This document shows, piece after piece, positions 31,574-42,363 of a stretch of 64,000 nt of DNA. How positions within the stretch are numbered: position 1 is the stretch's first letter; each line of letters begins with the position of its first letter. The stretch spans positions 2,108,001 to 2,172,000 of the forward strand of contig OZ345373.1 of NCBI GenBank assembly GCA_977006965.1, given 5' to 3'. A program made the translations under genes and the position numbers. Origin of the DNA: Phymatolithon calcareum (taxonomy: Eukaryota; Rhodophyta; Florideophyceae; Hapalidiales). The notes beneath the pieces are model-generated. The model saw only the letters and a program-made list of their open reading frames with translations, did no database searches and was not told where the DNA came from.

Positions 31574-32506
31574 ATGGCATCGGCACTTTACAACGTTCAC
31601 GACGCCAACATTCGCATGCGTGCATCCCGTCTCAAGCGATTGGGAAAGCGGCGCCGCGCGGCGGCCGCGGCAAAGTCTTCTCACGTTCCCTCAGCCAACG
31701 TGGGCATCACAGCCGCGGCGTCGGCGACGAGTGTGTCGCGGCGGCACGTGGAAGGGCTGTCGCGGTCGGCAGAGTCTGTCTCGAAACGACTGAACATCCC
31801 ACAGGTGGCATCTGACAACCCAATGCCTAACGCAAGCTCACAAAAAACATGTATATCCTCAACGCGGAACTCTGCACTTGCGACCACGAACCATTTTAAG
31901 CAGAATGTGGGGACGGAGCCAAAACTCTCAGTAACTGTCAACGAAATACACTATCCGTCTGCCGCGTTGTATGCTCTAGACAATCCGTATACAACAGCAG
32001 TGTCTGAGGAAGGCACTGCAAAGAAACAAAGTCGCCTTAAACGGCGCATTGACACTGTACCTCCCGCGCGACGAATGCAGCGGGACAGCACTGCCGAAAA
32101 ATATAACTCACCAGCCGAGTTTATAATGATGCCCAATGATGCATACTCTACATCATCGGGCAACTCTACGTCGAAGAAGGCGAACCATGTGAATGGCCAC
32201 GCGACTGAAAAAAGTGTCTCTGTGGAAATGCATATGCCGTCTCGTTTGGGCAGGAACGTGCGTTCGGCAAACAAGCATGTGCCTAGTGCAAGGATGATGG
32301 TCAATGCACGGCAACGACGACTGCGTAACTTGTCGCCCCCGACGCATCAAACCCAGGCTACTGCACGTGCGGCAGACAACGCAAATCCGCACTCATCTAC
32401 AACGCTAACATCCTCATTGGGAAGTTATGTGCCCAAGAATAGCAAGAATGCTACCACTCATTTCACAAGGAAAACAGACGTTACTTCTACCCAAGTAGAC
32501 ATCTGA
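31574..32506 (+). CDS. hypothetical basic, Ser/Thr/Asn-rich protein
   Basis: An uninterrupted 310-codon frame. The start ATG at 31574 (MASALYNVHDANIRM) is followed within 40 residues by an Arg/Lys/Ala-rich patch (RLKRLGKRRRAAAAAKSS), suited to nuclear or nucleolar targeting or organelle import. The rest is low in hydrophobic residues and rich in Ser, Thr, Asn and Arg, so mostly disordered. Short basic clusters recur (KKQSRLKRR, NARQRRLRN). No known domain is seen. It sits in the housekeeping island, divergent from UNG. The open frame suggests a real, fast-evolving gene. Confidence 0.5.
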   Translation: MASALYNVHDANIRMRASRLKRLGKRRRAAAAAKSSHVPSANVGITAAASATSVSRRHVEGLSRSAESVSKRLNIPQVASDNPMPNASSQKTCISSTRNSALATTNHFKQNVGTEPKLSVTVNEIHYPSAALYALDNPYTTAVSEEGTAKKQSRLKRRIDTVPPARRMQRDSTAEKYNSPAEFIMMPNDAYSTSSGNSTSKKANHVNGHATEKSVSVEMHMPSRLGRNVRSANKHVPSARMMVNARQRRLRNLSPPTHQTQATARAADNANPHSSTTLTSSLGSYVPKNSKNATTHFTRKTDVTSTQVDI

Positions 32507-34833
32507 AATCTCCGCGGATACTACGGACCCGCCGATTGTATCAATGAAGCGTGAAATGAATGAATGTATTAAGTGCGTTTCCAACGTTCACATCGTCTGC
32601 ACGGGGCATTCGAGTGCCCCAGGGGCGTCAGAAATGCAATTGCCAAAGAGGGCCCGCCCAAGAATGGAGGCTGCACGTAGTCATGGACGGATGCTTTCCA
32701 TCAGGCAAAGATCCTCGAACCAGGAAATCCAAGGTTTGCAAAGTCGTCACATGGTGGCCAATCTATCGCAAATGCAGCGGAAAGGCTGCACTGGCGTTTT
32801 CAAAGAGTGTCGCGAGAGATTCAAATATCTGGGATAAATTTGGATGAATTTCCGATGCGAATGCGCATTCGCGGGCCAAAAAAACATTCATTTCTCCAAA
32901 AAAATGTACCATTAATTTTCTCCAAGAACCGAAGTAGAAATGTCGGCAATGCGATTTAGCGCTATGATAAGCCTCTCAGGTGCTATACTGTATAGACACC
33001 GAGAGCTTTCCATCCATTAATTTTTTAACTGCTATTTTGTTGTAAGCCCTTAATAAGCATGAATGTATCATCAAATCCTAGAGGAGTAGCGTCCATGACT
33101 CCTGAAGGTGAACTGGAACTTGACGAAATAGAAGTAGCCGAGAAACGCAACCAAATTCTAATTATTGCGCAAGGGGGATATTCAATGATTTTATAAGAAA
33201 ACTCCCAAAGCCTCACGTTGGAGTAACGGGGCAGCTTCTGCAAGATTCCCTAGGCTAAAGTCCTCTGGCTACTCAAAACATCCTTGACTTGTATTTCCCT
33301 GCCAATAAGCGCTCTTGTGAGTCTCTTGCATTCAACATGGACGTTACACGCTTGCTGAGCATGTGGTTTACGGGTACAATACTAACGACACTATCGCTGA
33401 TTTTGCATGAGAAGATCTTACTTTCGATCATATCCAGACTATGCGTTGATGACTACTCGAAATTGCTCGTGCCGGATGCGGTCTGAATATTATTGGGAAG
33501 TGCAGTGATTCTCTTTGAATGCCATTGGCTATAGTTGGTCCGGATGATAATATTTTTTTAAATGCCTTCATGATCTTCTCTCTGAATCAATCCGATGTCG
33601 AGAATATCGCAGCGCTGACCCGGAGAAATCCATCCACATTCTGTACGAAGTAATTAGTTCACGCGTCTGAAGCACAAAGAGAATTTTGAAGTCTGCTTAA
33701 CCATCAGAACGAGGCTACGACTGATGTCGACGAATCGTGTTAAATCCATCACGCGTGCTAAGTCTCCATCTGATTTATTGCAGGAATTAATTGCGTCAAA
33801 GCCCAAACTCTGCCTCTGACCGGCATAGAGAACTCCTGCGCTAGGCTAAGTGAAGTCAAGTCGTGCAGATTGGGTAGGCACAACAGAGGGAGCGGCTGGA
33901 TGCATCATTTCAATTAAAATCGGCAACTGGTTATGTTGGCCAAAATCAGCTTCGGAAAGGATAAGAGGATACGGAGAATCCATTGCCCACTGCACGAATT
34001 GCTAATCGAGGAGTATCCCATTTGACTCGCGGCCATACCATGGCGGCCCATTATGCCGTCCCTTGCACAAGTCAACGATGTATCCCCGTAGAAGATGGCA
34101 CCAAAGTCAGGTTCAGGGACGGCGCCTAGCACCAATATGCGGGGCTCGTGATCGGTCATATTGCCTTGGTAAACAGTACTGGCATCATGCCAGTACAGTA
34201 CTGTTTACCACGACAATCTGACCTCATGATGAGGTGGACCGCTGAAAGCCATCCGGGGCCCCAGATTCTGTGCTACGTGTAGAAAACCTGTGCCACGTAT
34301 GACGCACCTCCTCTGCCGGATCTCGGTACTACTCACAACGGATCGCACGTCGACGGTATCATAGCTGTTGTCGTTTCAGAAACTAAAGTCCCGAATGGTT
34401 GCATACGCCTTGCCCACTCCCCCGACTTGATAGTTAACCCTTGTCCATCTCAGTTGAAGAGCGAGCTATAGTTACATTTCCAGATCTCGACCCTCATTTT
34501 AGAACCTCTACTTCCCCCTCTTCGGAACTCTTTCTATCATAGCCAGCTCTCCTCATGTTAGCTCTTGCGCCCTAGTCATCCTGCGCAGGATTCGTACTGC
34601 AGTTTGCGTAAATCCACTGTACGGTCGACAAGCGGAGAGGAATTCAGAATATGACAATCACTGTAAATCACATGGCGGTACTGTACAGATTTACACCCGG
34701 CCACACTGCAGTACTAATTTCATTAAATAATCTACAAAACTCGGCGCGAAAAAGAAGGCCCATTGCAAACACACATTCTGCCATCACCTCACCGCCGTCA
34801 CCTCGATAGATACTTCCCACACCTTCCACCACG
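32507..34833. other. repeat-derived stretch inside the gene island
   Basis: No intact gene. A plus-strand run at 33,095 (MTPEGELELDEIEV) resembles one at 61,593 (MCREGEMDIDDIVV), so both are remains of one repeated protein family. A nested hairpin lies at 34,167-34,210. A short Cys-containing frame at 32,544-32,837 is unassigned. Confidence 0.4.
34167..34210. repeat. nested hairpin
   Basis: Outer arms TGGTAAACAGTACT (34167-34180) and AGTACTGTTTACCA (34197-34210) are exact complements. Inner GGCAT/ATGCC also pair. Confidence 0.8.
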
Positions 34834-34878
34834 GTGGGCAAACAAACTCGGGGCAGCGGCACACGGCAATCCATCGCC

Positions 34879-36417
34879 ATGAGTCGTGCGCCCGAACCCG
34901 CGGCCGCGCCGGGTCGACCCTCCGCGCTCGCCGCTCCATTTGTCCCCTCCGCCGCTCGCCGCGCCCTCCGTCGTCCGCACGGCGCGGTACTCCAGCAGCA
35001 ATCGCACCATAGTCAGCAGTTACCGCATCATCACCACCGCGCCTCGCCCTCCACTCGCACTCCGCCCGCCTCCGGCGGTTCCGCCGATGCGTACGCCAGC
35101 GGCGGGCTTCGCGAGCATGCGCGTCTGGAGGCTGCCTTGCTGCAACGCTCGGCGCCGCCAGGTTGTGGTTATCCGGACTCTGTGCACCGGTACTATGGAT
35201 TATTACTGCTCGAATTGCCCGTTGCAAGAGCTATATGTCCGCAGACGGGCAGTGGATTGATTGCGTACAAGGCGCTCTGTGCAACGGACGGGGCTCCCTG
35301 CGTGCTGCTGCGCGTCCCGGGGCCGCCGCCGGCTGCTTCGGCGCAGGTTGTCAGGGCTGCGGAGGCATGGCGGCGAGTGCGGCATGCTGGATTGGCTGAG
35401 TTGCGTGAGGTGTTTTCTACACGTGCTTTTGCGGCGAGTGATGTTAATGAGGTGCTTTTTGCGTATGCGTTTCCGGGACGGGCGGAAAGTTTGCTCAATC
35501 TATTTCTGTCAAATGCTAGTGCGCCGCGTGTGCCGTTGCCGGAGGATGCTTTATGGGCGCTTGCTTCACAGCTTCTGAGTGTTGTATCGGCATGTCATTC
35601 GCGGGCGCTTGCTGTGCGGGGTGCGCTTGATCCGTCGGCTATATTGGTTGTAGGGCGAAATCGGGTGAAATTGCTTGGAGTTGGACTCAATGATGCGTTC
35701 GATCCAACCGGGGCGGATCATGTGCCACAACATGGGGCGCCGGCGCAGAATCTTGAACGTACTGTACAGATCCTTCAGGCGGATCTTGGGGCGTTGGCGG
35801 GGCTGTTGTTGGCGCTTGCGTTACGCTCAAACCCCAATGTTGTGCGTGGTGGAGCACTTGTGATTGGCATTGCGGGCGCACTGGATACCCTGCGTGCCAC
35901 GCCGGGTTACTCCCCGGATTATATAAGATTGGTTGAGACGCTTGTCGCAGGGTCTTCACGCGGGTCAAGGATTTCCATTCGTGACGCGCTGTCAGTTGCG
36001 GCACCGAGACTTGCGGCGGAGCTTGGGAATGTATGGACGCATACGGATGGACTGCATCGGCAGCTTAATGCGGAGTTTGATTCAAGTCGAATGTTCAGAT
36101 TGCTGGTGCTGCTTGGGTTCGTGAATGAACGTGGCGATGCAGGCGTTGAACCGCAATGGGCGGAGACTGGAGATCGGTATTTACTGAAATTGTTCAGAGA
36201 TTATGTCTTTCATCGCGCTTCCGAAACTGGTGCTCCTGTTTTGGATATTGGACATGTCGTGGAATGCATGTCTAGACTTGATGTCGGATCTCCAGACCAA
36301 GTGTTGCTCACATCAAGGGATAATAATTCGCTACTTGTGGCGTCATATGACGATTTGCGGAGATGTCTTTTACATGCGGTGGATGAACTTTGCGCCCCGC
36401 GTGGAGCGCCGCGATAG
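34879..36417 (+). CDS. PAN3: PAN3, regulatory subunit of the PAN2-PAN3 poly(A) nuclease
   Basis: PAN3 recruits the PAN2 exonuclease to poly(A)-binding protein and starts mRNA deadenylation in the cytoplasm. The frame is open from an ATG at 34834 (527 aa); I chose the second ATG at 34879 (512 aa). Residues to about 110 are Ala/Pro/Arg/His-rich and disordered. A pseudokinase-like domain follows, with the PAN3 entry motif HRYYGLLLLE and the segment ALDPSAILVVGRNRVKLLGVG at the place of a catalytic loop; canonical kinase catalytic motifs are not apparent. The C-terminal knob is clear: RLLVLLGFVNER, GDRYLLKLFRDYVFH and QVLLTSRDNNSLLVASYDDLRRCLLHAVDELC are diagnostic. Slightly shorter than fungal and animal PAN3. 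Single exon. Convergent with the nucleotidase gene. Confidence 0.92.
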   Translation: MSRAPEPAAAPGRPSALAAPFVPSAARRALRRPHGAVLQQQSHHSQQLPHHHHRASPSTRTPPASGGSADAYASGGLREHARLEAALLQRSAPPGCGYPDSVHRYYGLLLLELPVARAICPQTGSGLIAYKALCATDGAPCVLLRVPGPPPAASAQVVRAAEAWRRVRHAGLAELREVFSTRAFAASDVNEVLFAYAFPGRAESLLNLFLSNASAPRVPLPEDALWALASQLLSVVSACHSRALAVRGALDPSAILVVGRNRVKLLGVGLNDAFDPTGADHVPQHGAPAQNLERTVQILQADLGALAGLLLALALRSNPNVVRGGALVIGIAGALDTLRATPGYSPDYIRLVETLVAGSSRGSRISIRDALSVAAPRLAAELGNVWTHTDGLHRQLNAEFDSSRMFRLLVLLGFVNERGDAGVEPQWAETGDRYLLKLFRDYVFHRASETGAPVLDIGHVVECMSRLDVGSPDQVLLTSRDNNSLLVASYDDLRRCLLHAVDELCAPRGAPR

Positions 36418-36815
36418 GAATGGCACCACTCTGTCGGTGTCAGGACGACTTGATCGAAGTGTGGGACGGAGCAGAGGGATTTGGAAGGGCTGGAGAGGAA
36501 CGTTGAGGTTTATTGTATATTAGCACATACGCAGCTTGCTTGCGACCGTACTTTCCATTTCTGGGTCATTCCCGATAGCGCCAGGATATCGGCTAAAGCA
36601 ATAAAAAATGAAAAACATGAGAAAGTTCTCTCGCCATGCGCAGTGTGCGTAATCTTCTTCCAGATGAGGGCAGTGTGGATTTGGGAAGGGAACATGGTCA
36701 GTATGTTTCCAAAACTTTTATTCCTTATTGCATAGTTTACTGGGCAATCAGTGAAATATATAGGGATACCTGCATCGTGAAGCAATTTGTGCAGGAATCA
36801 TCTGCACCGCACTCT

Positions 36816-37835
36816 TTAGCTCGACTTTTCTACACGTCGATTTGCATAGACAATGAAGTACGGGTTCCGCAGTTCCTGCTTATTGTACGCCAGCGCGGTG
36901 CCATCATCCTCACGCAGCACCACACCCCCAGCCTCTTCCACGATGATCTGACTGGCGGCGGTATCCCACTCCATAGTCGGCGCCAATCGCGGGTAGATAT
37001 GCGCGTCACCCTTCGCCACAAGCATGAACTTGAGACTACTTCCCATGGCTTTTGTTTCCGGATTTTTAAACTTGGCTAAAAACTCCTCCGTCCGCTTGTC
37101 GAGATGCGAGCGCGAGCAGACCAGCACAAGCCCTTCATCGGCTTCCGAGAATTCCTTGCATTTGAGCGGACCGTCCCGCGAATGTGCGCCGAGACCAATT
37201 GCCGCAAAGTAAGTTTCGCGTAGGACGGGGGCGTGCACGACGCCGAGCACGGAACGAGCAGGTGCACCCGGGGTGGCGGCGTGCATTAGCGCGATGTTCA
37301 CGGTGAATTCTCCGTTGCGTTTCACAAACTCTTTTGTGCCGTCGAGCGGGTCGACACACCAGTACAATGTCCATTTTGCGCGTGTTTCGTAGGGAGCTGC
37401 CTTTGTCTCCTCTGACATGATTGGGATTGTGGGGTACAATTTCTCGAGTTCGGAGCAAATGTATGCATTTGCGGAGAGATCCGCTTTGGTTAGTGGTGAA
37501 TCATCCGACTTTGTTTGCACGGCCCAATCTGCTGCTGGTTTGTTGTAAATGCCGAGAATGACTTCGCCGGCACCCTCGGCAATTTTCACAATTGGCCGTA
37601 GAGCGAAGGTTTTTCCGGCGACATTGAGCTTGCTGTCCATGATGTTCTGAATGGAGCGACTTCCACTGGATTCTGTGTTATCCGCACGCGCCCAGAGTAA
37701 CTGTGGTGGGTTTAAGAGCAGTTGGGGACGGGGGCAAAACGAAGGACGGGCGACCGCACACTTAAGTTGGAGGATTGAAAATTGTACAAGCATGCAAGAG
37801 CAACACAACGCAAAGACCGTCCGCGCCATTCCCAA
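36816..37835 (-). CDS. 3'(2'),5'-bisphosphate nucleotidase, CysQ-like
   Basis: Hydrolyses 3'-phosphoadenosine 5'-phosphate (PAP) to AMP, clearing the by-product of sulfate assimilation and sulfation. It belongs to the Li-sensitive, Mg-dependent inositol monophosphatase superfamily. Motifs in order: DSPLTKADLSANAYI near residue 111, PIMSEET near 139, WCVDPLDGTKEFVKRNGEFTVNIAL near 160 and MEWDTAASQIIVEEAGG near 285. The metal ligands are all present (SEE, DPLDGT, WD). The form is that of bacterial CysQ, not the eukaryotic HAL2/SAL1 type. The 339-residue frame has a hydrophobic N-terminus (VFALCCSCMLVQFSILQL) that may be a signal or transit peptide; Met at 37640 would start the core enzyme. Single exon. 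Only about 200 bp separates it from the divergent DJ-1 gene. Confidence 0.9.
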   Translation of the reverse strand: MGMARTVFALCCSCMLVQFSILQLKCAVARPSFCPRPQLLLNPPQLLWARADNTESSGSRSIQNIMDSKLNVAGKTFALRPIVKIAEGAGEVILGIYNKPAADWAVQTKSDDSPLTKADLSANAYICSELEKLYPTIPIMSEETKAAPYETRAKWTLYWCVDPLDGTKEFVKRNGEFTVNIALMHAATPGAPARSVLGVVHAPVLRETYFAAIGLGAHSRDGPLKCKEFSEADEGLVLVCSRSHLDKRTEEFLAKFKNPETKAMGSSLKFMLVAKGDAHIYPRLAPTMEWDTAASQIIVEEAGGVVLREDDGTALAYNKQELRNPYFIVYANRRVEKSS

Positions 37836-38033
37836 ACCCGCAATTCGGCGGTACAGGTCACTAATGTAATGCCGTGCAATCTCATTGGAGAATCCATCTG
37901 AAAACTTCCCACGTTTGAGAAACAGTTCAGAGAGACCATTTGGCGTCTTATGATTTGCCGAAATGTACCCAGATCTGAGATTCCATTCAGAATTCTAGAC
38001 TGCATCACGGCTCGCGGACGAGACACACACAGT
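37836..38033. promoter_or_regulatory. bidirectional promoter region, nucleotidase/DJ-1
   Basis: About 200 bp between the start of the CysQ-like gene (minus) and the probable DJ-1 start at 38034 (plus). Both promoters must lie here or inside the 5' leaders. No TATA box is obvious. Confidence 0.5.
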
Positions 38034-38699
38034 ATGCCTTCCGCGGCCTTCGCCCTCCCATCGGCCATACCACTTCATAGTGCTCGCCGCTCCGTTCACC
38101 CGCGTGTAACCCCCCGTCGCGCACGCGTACCCTTCTTCGCAATGGCGGCGAAGAGAATCCTAGTGCCGATCGGCACCGGCTCCGAGGAGATCGAGGCCGC
38201 GACTGCCGTAGACGTCTTCCGTCGCGCCGGCGCGGACGTCGTGGTTGCGAGCGTGGGCATCGATCTTTCTGTCCGCATGTCGCGCGGGCTGGTTTTCGTC
38301 GCCGACTCGTCCATTACTGATGTCTCCGGCCCTTGGGACGCCGTCGCTCTACCCGGTGGCATGCCGGGCGCGGAAAATTTGCGCGATTGCGCGCAGCTCA
38401 TCGACGCGCTGCGCGAGACCGAAAAGAACGGTGGAGTTGTCGCCGCCATTTGTGCGTCTCCTGCCGTGGTGCTTGCGCATCATGGGATGCTTGAGGAGAA
38501 GAATGCCACGTGCTATCCGGCGGATGCATTCAAGAAGATGATGCCGAAAGGAGAGGGTGGAGATGTCGTCGTTGATGGACGCTTTGTTACGGGATCTGCA
38601 CCGGGAACTGCGATGAAGTGGGCGCTTAAGGTTGTTGAGGTATTGTACGACGATGCGGCACTTGCTGAGAAACTGGCGAGTGAAATGGTCGTGGCTTAG
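38034..38699 (+). CDS. DJ-1/PfpI family protein (DJ-1/YajL type), probably organelle-targeted
   Basis: The DJ-1 superfamily acts in oxidative and carbonyl stress, with reported glyoxalase/deglycase and chaperone activities. The frame is open from ATG 37950; I chose ATG 38034 because the following 36 residues (MPSAAFALPSAIPLHSARRS...RRARVPFFA) have the Ala/Ser/Arg composition of a transit peptide. They end at a second Met (38142), where the conserved domain of 186 aa begins. Catalytic features: Glu in GTGSEEIEAA, and the nucleophile Cys in VAAICASPAVVLAHHGML, with PGGMPGAENLRDC before it and VTGSAPGTAMKWAL after. A single-domain protein, unlike the tandem-domain plant DJ-1 homologues. Single exon. 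Divergent from the nucleotidase gene. Confidence 0.92.
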   Translation: MPSAAFALPSAIPLHSARRSVHPRVTPRRARVPFFAMAAKRILVPIGTGSEEIEAATAVDVFRRAGADVVVASVGIDLSVRMSRGLVFVADSSITDVSGPWDAVALPGGMPGAENLRDCAQLIDALRETEKNGGVVAAICASPAVVLAHHGMLEEKNATCYPADAFKKMMPKGEGGDVVVDGRFVTGSAPGTAMKWALKVVEVLYDDAALAEKLASEMVVA

Positions 38700-39660
38700 G
38701 TGTTGGACTGTTGTCTTCGTTGCTAAGGGCGTGATGTTTGCGGATGGGGAGCAGCGCGTAGTTAGTGTGGATTTCCTGCGTCTTGGACGATGAAGGACTG
38801 CTGAATGAGTTGCGGGTATCAGTTATTTTGCTTCTATTCTTGTGGTGTGATAGGGAATCAATACCGACGACTGCGTGCATTTCGGCTCGTCGGCCAGACT
38901 GTAGCAATCGGAAAGCAGTGGAGTTTCACGTCTCCACGAGAAAAGCAGATCTTCCCGGAGTGTAGGTGTGATCGCTGGTTGTCTTCTGCGATGCGATTTG
39001 ATAATGGAGCAGCCGACTGTAGTACGAACCGCGTGCAGTTGATGAGATAAACGTTCATGAGGAATTTTTCAAAACAGCGCTCCCTCTATGTTGGATCTAA
39101 GGCCTTAGGCTGCTGCGTGTCCTTTTGGTCGTCTATGGCAGCATGTTCTTTATCATTGCTTTGCGAGAACAGAGAAACTGAGCGAACCTGATGAGAGGCT
39201 GTGACCCTCTTGTGGTTTTTTCTATTCTCAGAAACATTTCGAGCGAAATACATGCATTCTGTGAAAGGGACGAGAAAACATGCTTCGCATTTTTCATCCT
39301 TTCACCATGGATGAAAAGGTGATGAATCACAAGAGTACAACTCTGTGTGCAAGACACACCCGTATAATGTCAAGGAAACAGTGGAGTACCTAATCGTCCG
39401 CTATTGTAGTCTGGCTGTTTCTCGACGACATTTCATCTGGAGAGTTTGTGGAAAAATAGCAGAAGATTTTTTCAGCGCGGAACAAAATTTTGAACAATGA
39501 GAACTTACTGGAGGGTTTTCATATTGCAGAAGGCGTTCAAACTTGAAGTCTTCTGCAATAGTGAAAGAAAGAAAGAGTGACGCACTCAGTTCCTAGAGTT
39601 CTATAGAGTTATATCTTGGTCCAAGATTTTTCGAGTTTTTAGACTGGATTAGCGATCTGG
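38700..39660. other. intergenic stretch at the edge of the gene island
   Basis: No supported gene. A hairpin with TATTGCAGAAG (39522-39532) and CTTCTGCAATA (39550-39560) lies near the right end, next to LINE debris. Confidence 0.4.
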
Positions 39661-40207
39661 CTAGATCGTTAATCGAGAAGAGGACCTCTTCTCTGAGATA
39701 CCCAATATCCTTTGATACATCTGCCAATCCTCTTCTCTCCCTCCATATTCTTCTGCATCGTACAGGTACTTCTTCCGTCCAACTAGGCTCAACGCGAACC
39801 TTTCAGCCTCGTGTGCTCTCTTCATCCACGGGCTGGCGAGTCGGCACAGCACGTGCATCCCTTCTCTTCCATGTTCGGCATGTTTTCGAAATACGCACTT
39901 GTAAAAAAGAACTTCTGCTGCTTCGATTGCAGCTTGTAGTCGTTTCGTCATCGGGGTCAAATGGATAGCATACTCCCATTTGGGGAGAATCGAAGACTTG
40001 AAAATCCTGATACTCATGGCTGGCTGAAAATCGCTAACATTACCCTGAGGTATGTCCTCCTGGTATAGCGCTGTTACTCCCTCCGCCAAGGTATCTCAGG
40101 ATATTGAACAGAGTTGGGGATATTTGCGCGACTCCTCGCTTGCTTGAAAGGGACTCAGGAAACACACCTTCCACATTGCGGGTCGAGTTCTTCATCAAGC
40201 TTGGAGG
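39661..40207 (-). pseudogene. LINE reverse transcriptase fragment with internal deletion
   Basis: On the minus strand, an RT block ...KRGVAQISPTLFNI (the GVPQGSPLSPxLFNI motif with changes) ends near 40,080. It is followed at once in another frame by the post-RT region FQPAMSIRIFKSSILPKWEYAIHLTPMTKRLQAAIEAAE. About 150 residues that should hold the FADD box and thumb are missing. The C-terminus continues to the stop at 39,661. This is non-LTR retrotransposon debris, head-to-head with a related copy on the plus strand. Confidence 0.75.
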
Positions 40208-41074
40208 CTCTCGTATCTCGGTATAAGCATGAACCACAAAGGCGTAACAGACGACATGGCGTTATCAAGAGTACGAAATGCAGTGGGGTGCATACACAAA
40301 CTGCGGGATATTGGAGTCAATGTTCGAGGCTTTCAGCCTGTGACATGCATTAGAATCTTCAAGTCGCTTATTTTGCCAAAGTGGGAGTACGCACTCCACG
40401 TCACGCCTCTGACAAAGCGATTACAATCAGCAATCGAATCTGCAGAAGGTTTATTCTTCAAGTATGTTTTTGGGACATATGCCCAGCACCGCCATGGAAG
40501 AATGCGAGTTCTGTGCCGACTAGAACCACCTGCCATGAGGAGAAGACACCAAGCAGAAAGGTTCGCTGCGAGTCTAGTGAAACAGATGAAGCGCCTCGAC
40601 GAAGCAGATGAGTATTCTGGGAGAGATGAAGACATTAAGGAGGCAACCAAGGACATAGAGTGCCTCAAGAAATATGAAGATCTGCAGCAAGCTCTCGACA
40701 AAGCCAATGAGGGCTCAGTCTCAAAGAAAGGGCGACGAAAAGAAAGAATTGAGTTATGGGCAGAGGAAGAAGAGGGAAGATCGCTCGAGATACCAACTGA
40801 TTCGAACAATCTACCGATGGTTCTCCGCGTAAGAGAAAGATCTACACGGTTGCGATGCCTACGGCTGATATTCAATAGAGCACCTCTTTGGAGAAAATCA
40901 GTACTTGGTGCATACTTTGGTGTCACAGCCGTGATTGAGCTGGTCGCGCTCCAACGCATTCTATCTTCATCCAAGATTAGTCCTGAAATTGAATATGAAT
41001 GTAAGCGACTAACTGGAGCACTTGTTGGGAGAGAAATACGAATCAAGGTTGTACTGAAGAGTCACACTACGTGA
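40208..41074 (+). pseudogene. LINE ORF2 C-terminal fragment, intact 281-codon frame
   Basis: The frame starts inside the RT thumb at YLGISMNHKGVTDDMALSRVRNAV (about 40,214). It continues through IRIFKSLILPKWEYALHVTPLTKRLQSAIESAEGLFFKYVFG to a C-terminal helical module ending near 41,074. YLGI and the PKWEYAL block are hallmarks of the region after RT in LINE proteins. No palm domain is attached, so it is 5'-truncated, as is usual for LINEs. No zinc knuckle is seen at the end. Confidence 0.8.
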
Positions 41075-41441
41075 GCTTAGAAAATCGTGCGAAAGCGGCC
41101 CTGTTACTCTTCAAGAGAGGCCTTGGGAGCTTTTAAAATAAATCAACACATATCCCCTCGCTTGCTTGTCCCTCTGATTCTTCTCAAGTCACCCATGACT
41201 GTGAAGGACGTCTCCTGCAGCGACAGGGTGGCTAGCGCTGTGACATTCGTTGACAATCTGCGCTCGATTTCTCGCGGGAGGTTTCCCCTAGGGAGTTGAT
41301 CGTTGGCAGACTTCAGGTCAAGTACTGCTTTTGTGTTTCTCTGTTTTCATATGGCTGCTGTATGCCGGAGGAGTGCCCTTTCAGAGCCTTTTCGAGGTTG
41401 GAAACCCATATATGCTTTGTTGAACGCGTATTCCTTTCATA

Positions 41442-41648
41442 TCAATTGTTAGCAGCAGATTCAAAGACCATGTGCACATGCGGCAAGTGCGAAATTGGCC
41501 TGTAGCTCTTCGGGGAGCTTGGGTCTCCTCTTTTGAAGATTAGGACCATCAAAGTTACATTCCAATCGTATTGCCAACAGGCCAACTGTTCGTCGTTTGT
41601 GAATGCTACTAACAGGAGCTCGTAGCTGTGCTCTGAGGTAAGTAGCAT
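41442..41648 (-). pseudogene. LINE reverse transcriptase N-terminal motif fragment
   Basis: The minus-strand frame reads NVTLMVLIFKRGDPSSPKSYRPISHLPHVHMVFE. This is the first conserved RT block of non-LTR elements (KKGDPxxPxNYRPISL...KxxE). Flanking sequence to about 42,000 may belong to the same element but shows no clear frame. Confidence 0.75.
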
Positions 41649-42363
41649 GGCCTCAGAGAAGATGCCGTCTGGTCATACTGCTTTTTGACTTGAAGCACAT
41701 CTGAGTGCTCTCCTGATCTCTCATTTCGAAACTCGTGTGACGTGGAATTTCATTGGTTTAATTGATGCTCCCTGGTTATCCTGGCGCCCTTCCGAAATGT
41801 AGACTGCCATCTACGCTGTGTCCAAAGGTCGTTCTCTACAGCTGTTTGTCTGAGCTCGTCATCTTTTTTGCGGAACTGCATTTGAGTCCAGAACTTATAA
41901 AAGTCATGTTTTACTTTAAATTGGAATCAAAGCAGGGGAGGACTGTTCTAAACCAGCAAGGCGGATAATCTCAATCAAATAATGAGACGAGAAGTATGTT
42001 GCAACGCGCAAGAAGGTCGTTTCCTTTGGCTTCATGTTAGCGACTACTGCTCCAAATGCAGTGTCGATGAGAGCAACATCCTTCGAACCGGCAACAGCAT
42101 AACCCAGAATGTGTTCTTAATATAAGAGACAATTGCGCCTTGCTGTAAGCAACCCGTTTTTCAGCGACTTCTTTCGACATGACATTCGCAGCACTTGAGA
42201 AGTTAGCAAAGAAGAGAGCTTAAAGAAAGAAAATTGCAAAATAAAAGGCGAATTTATGTGATAGTGCCATGTTTTGATTTGTCGGTGGTGCTGATGTTAT
42301 GCTTGACTTTTCTTGCAGAGTTGGTGATGTTTCTTGCAATCGAGGGAAAAAGCGCTTCTATAG
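41649..42363. other. unassigned stretch between LINE and SINE-like remnants
   Basis: Short frames only; nothing recognised with confidence. Confidence 0.35.

Noticed and set aside
34784-35227. 147-codon minus-strand frame overlapping the start of PAN3
   Set aside because: Arg/His-rich shadow of the GC-rich PAN3 N-terminal coding region.
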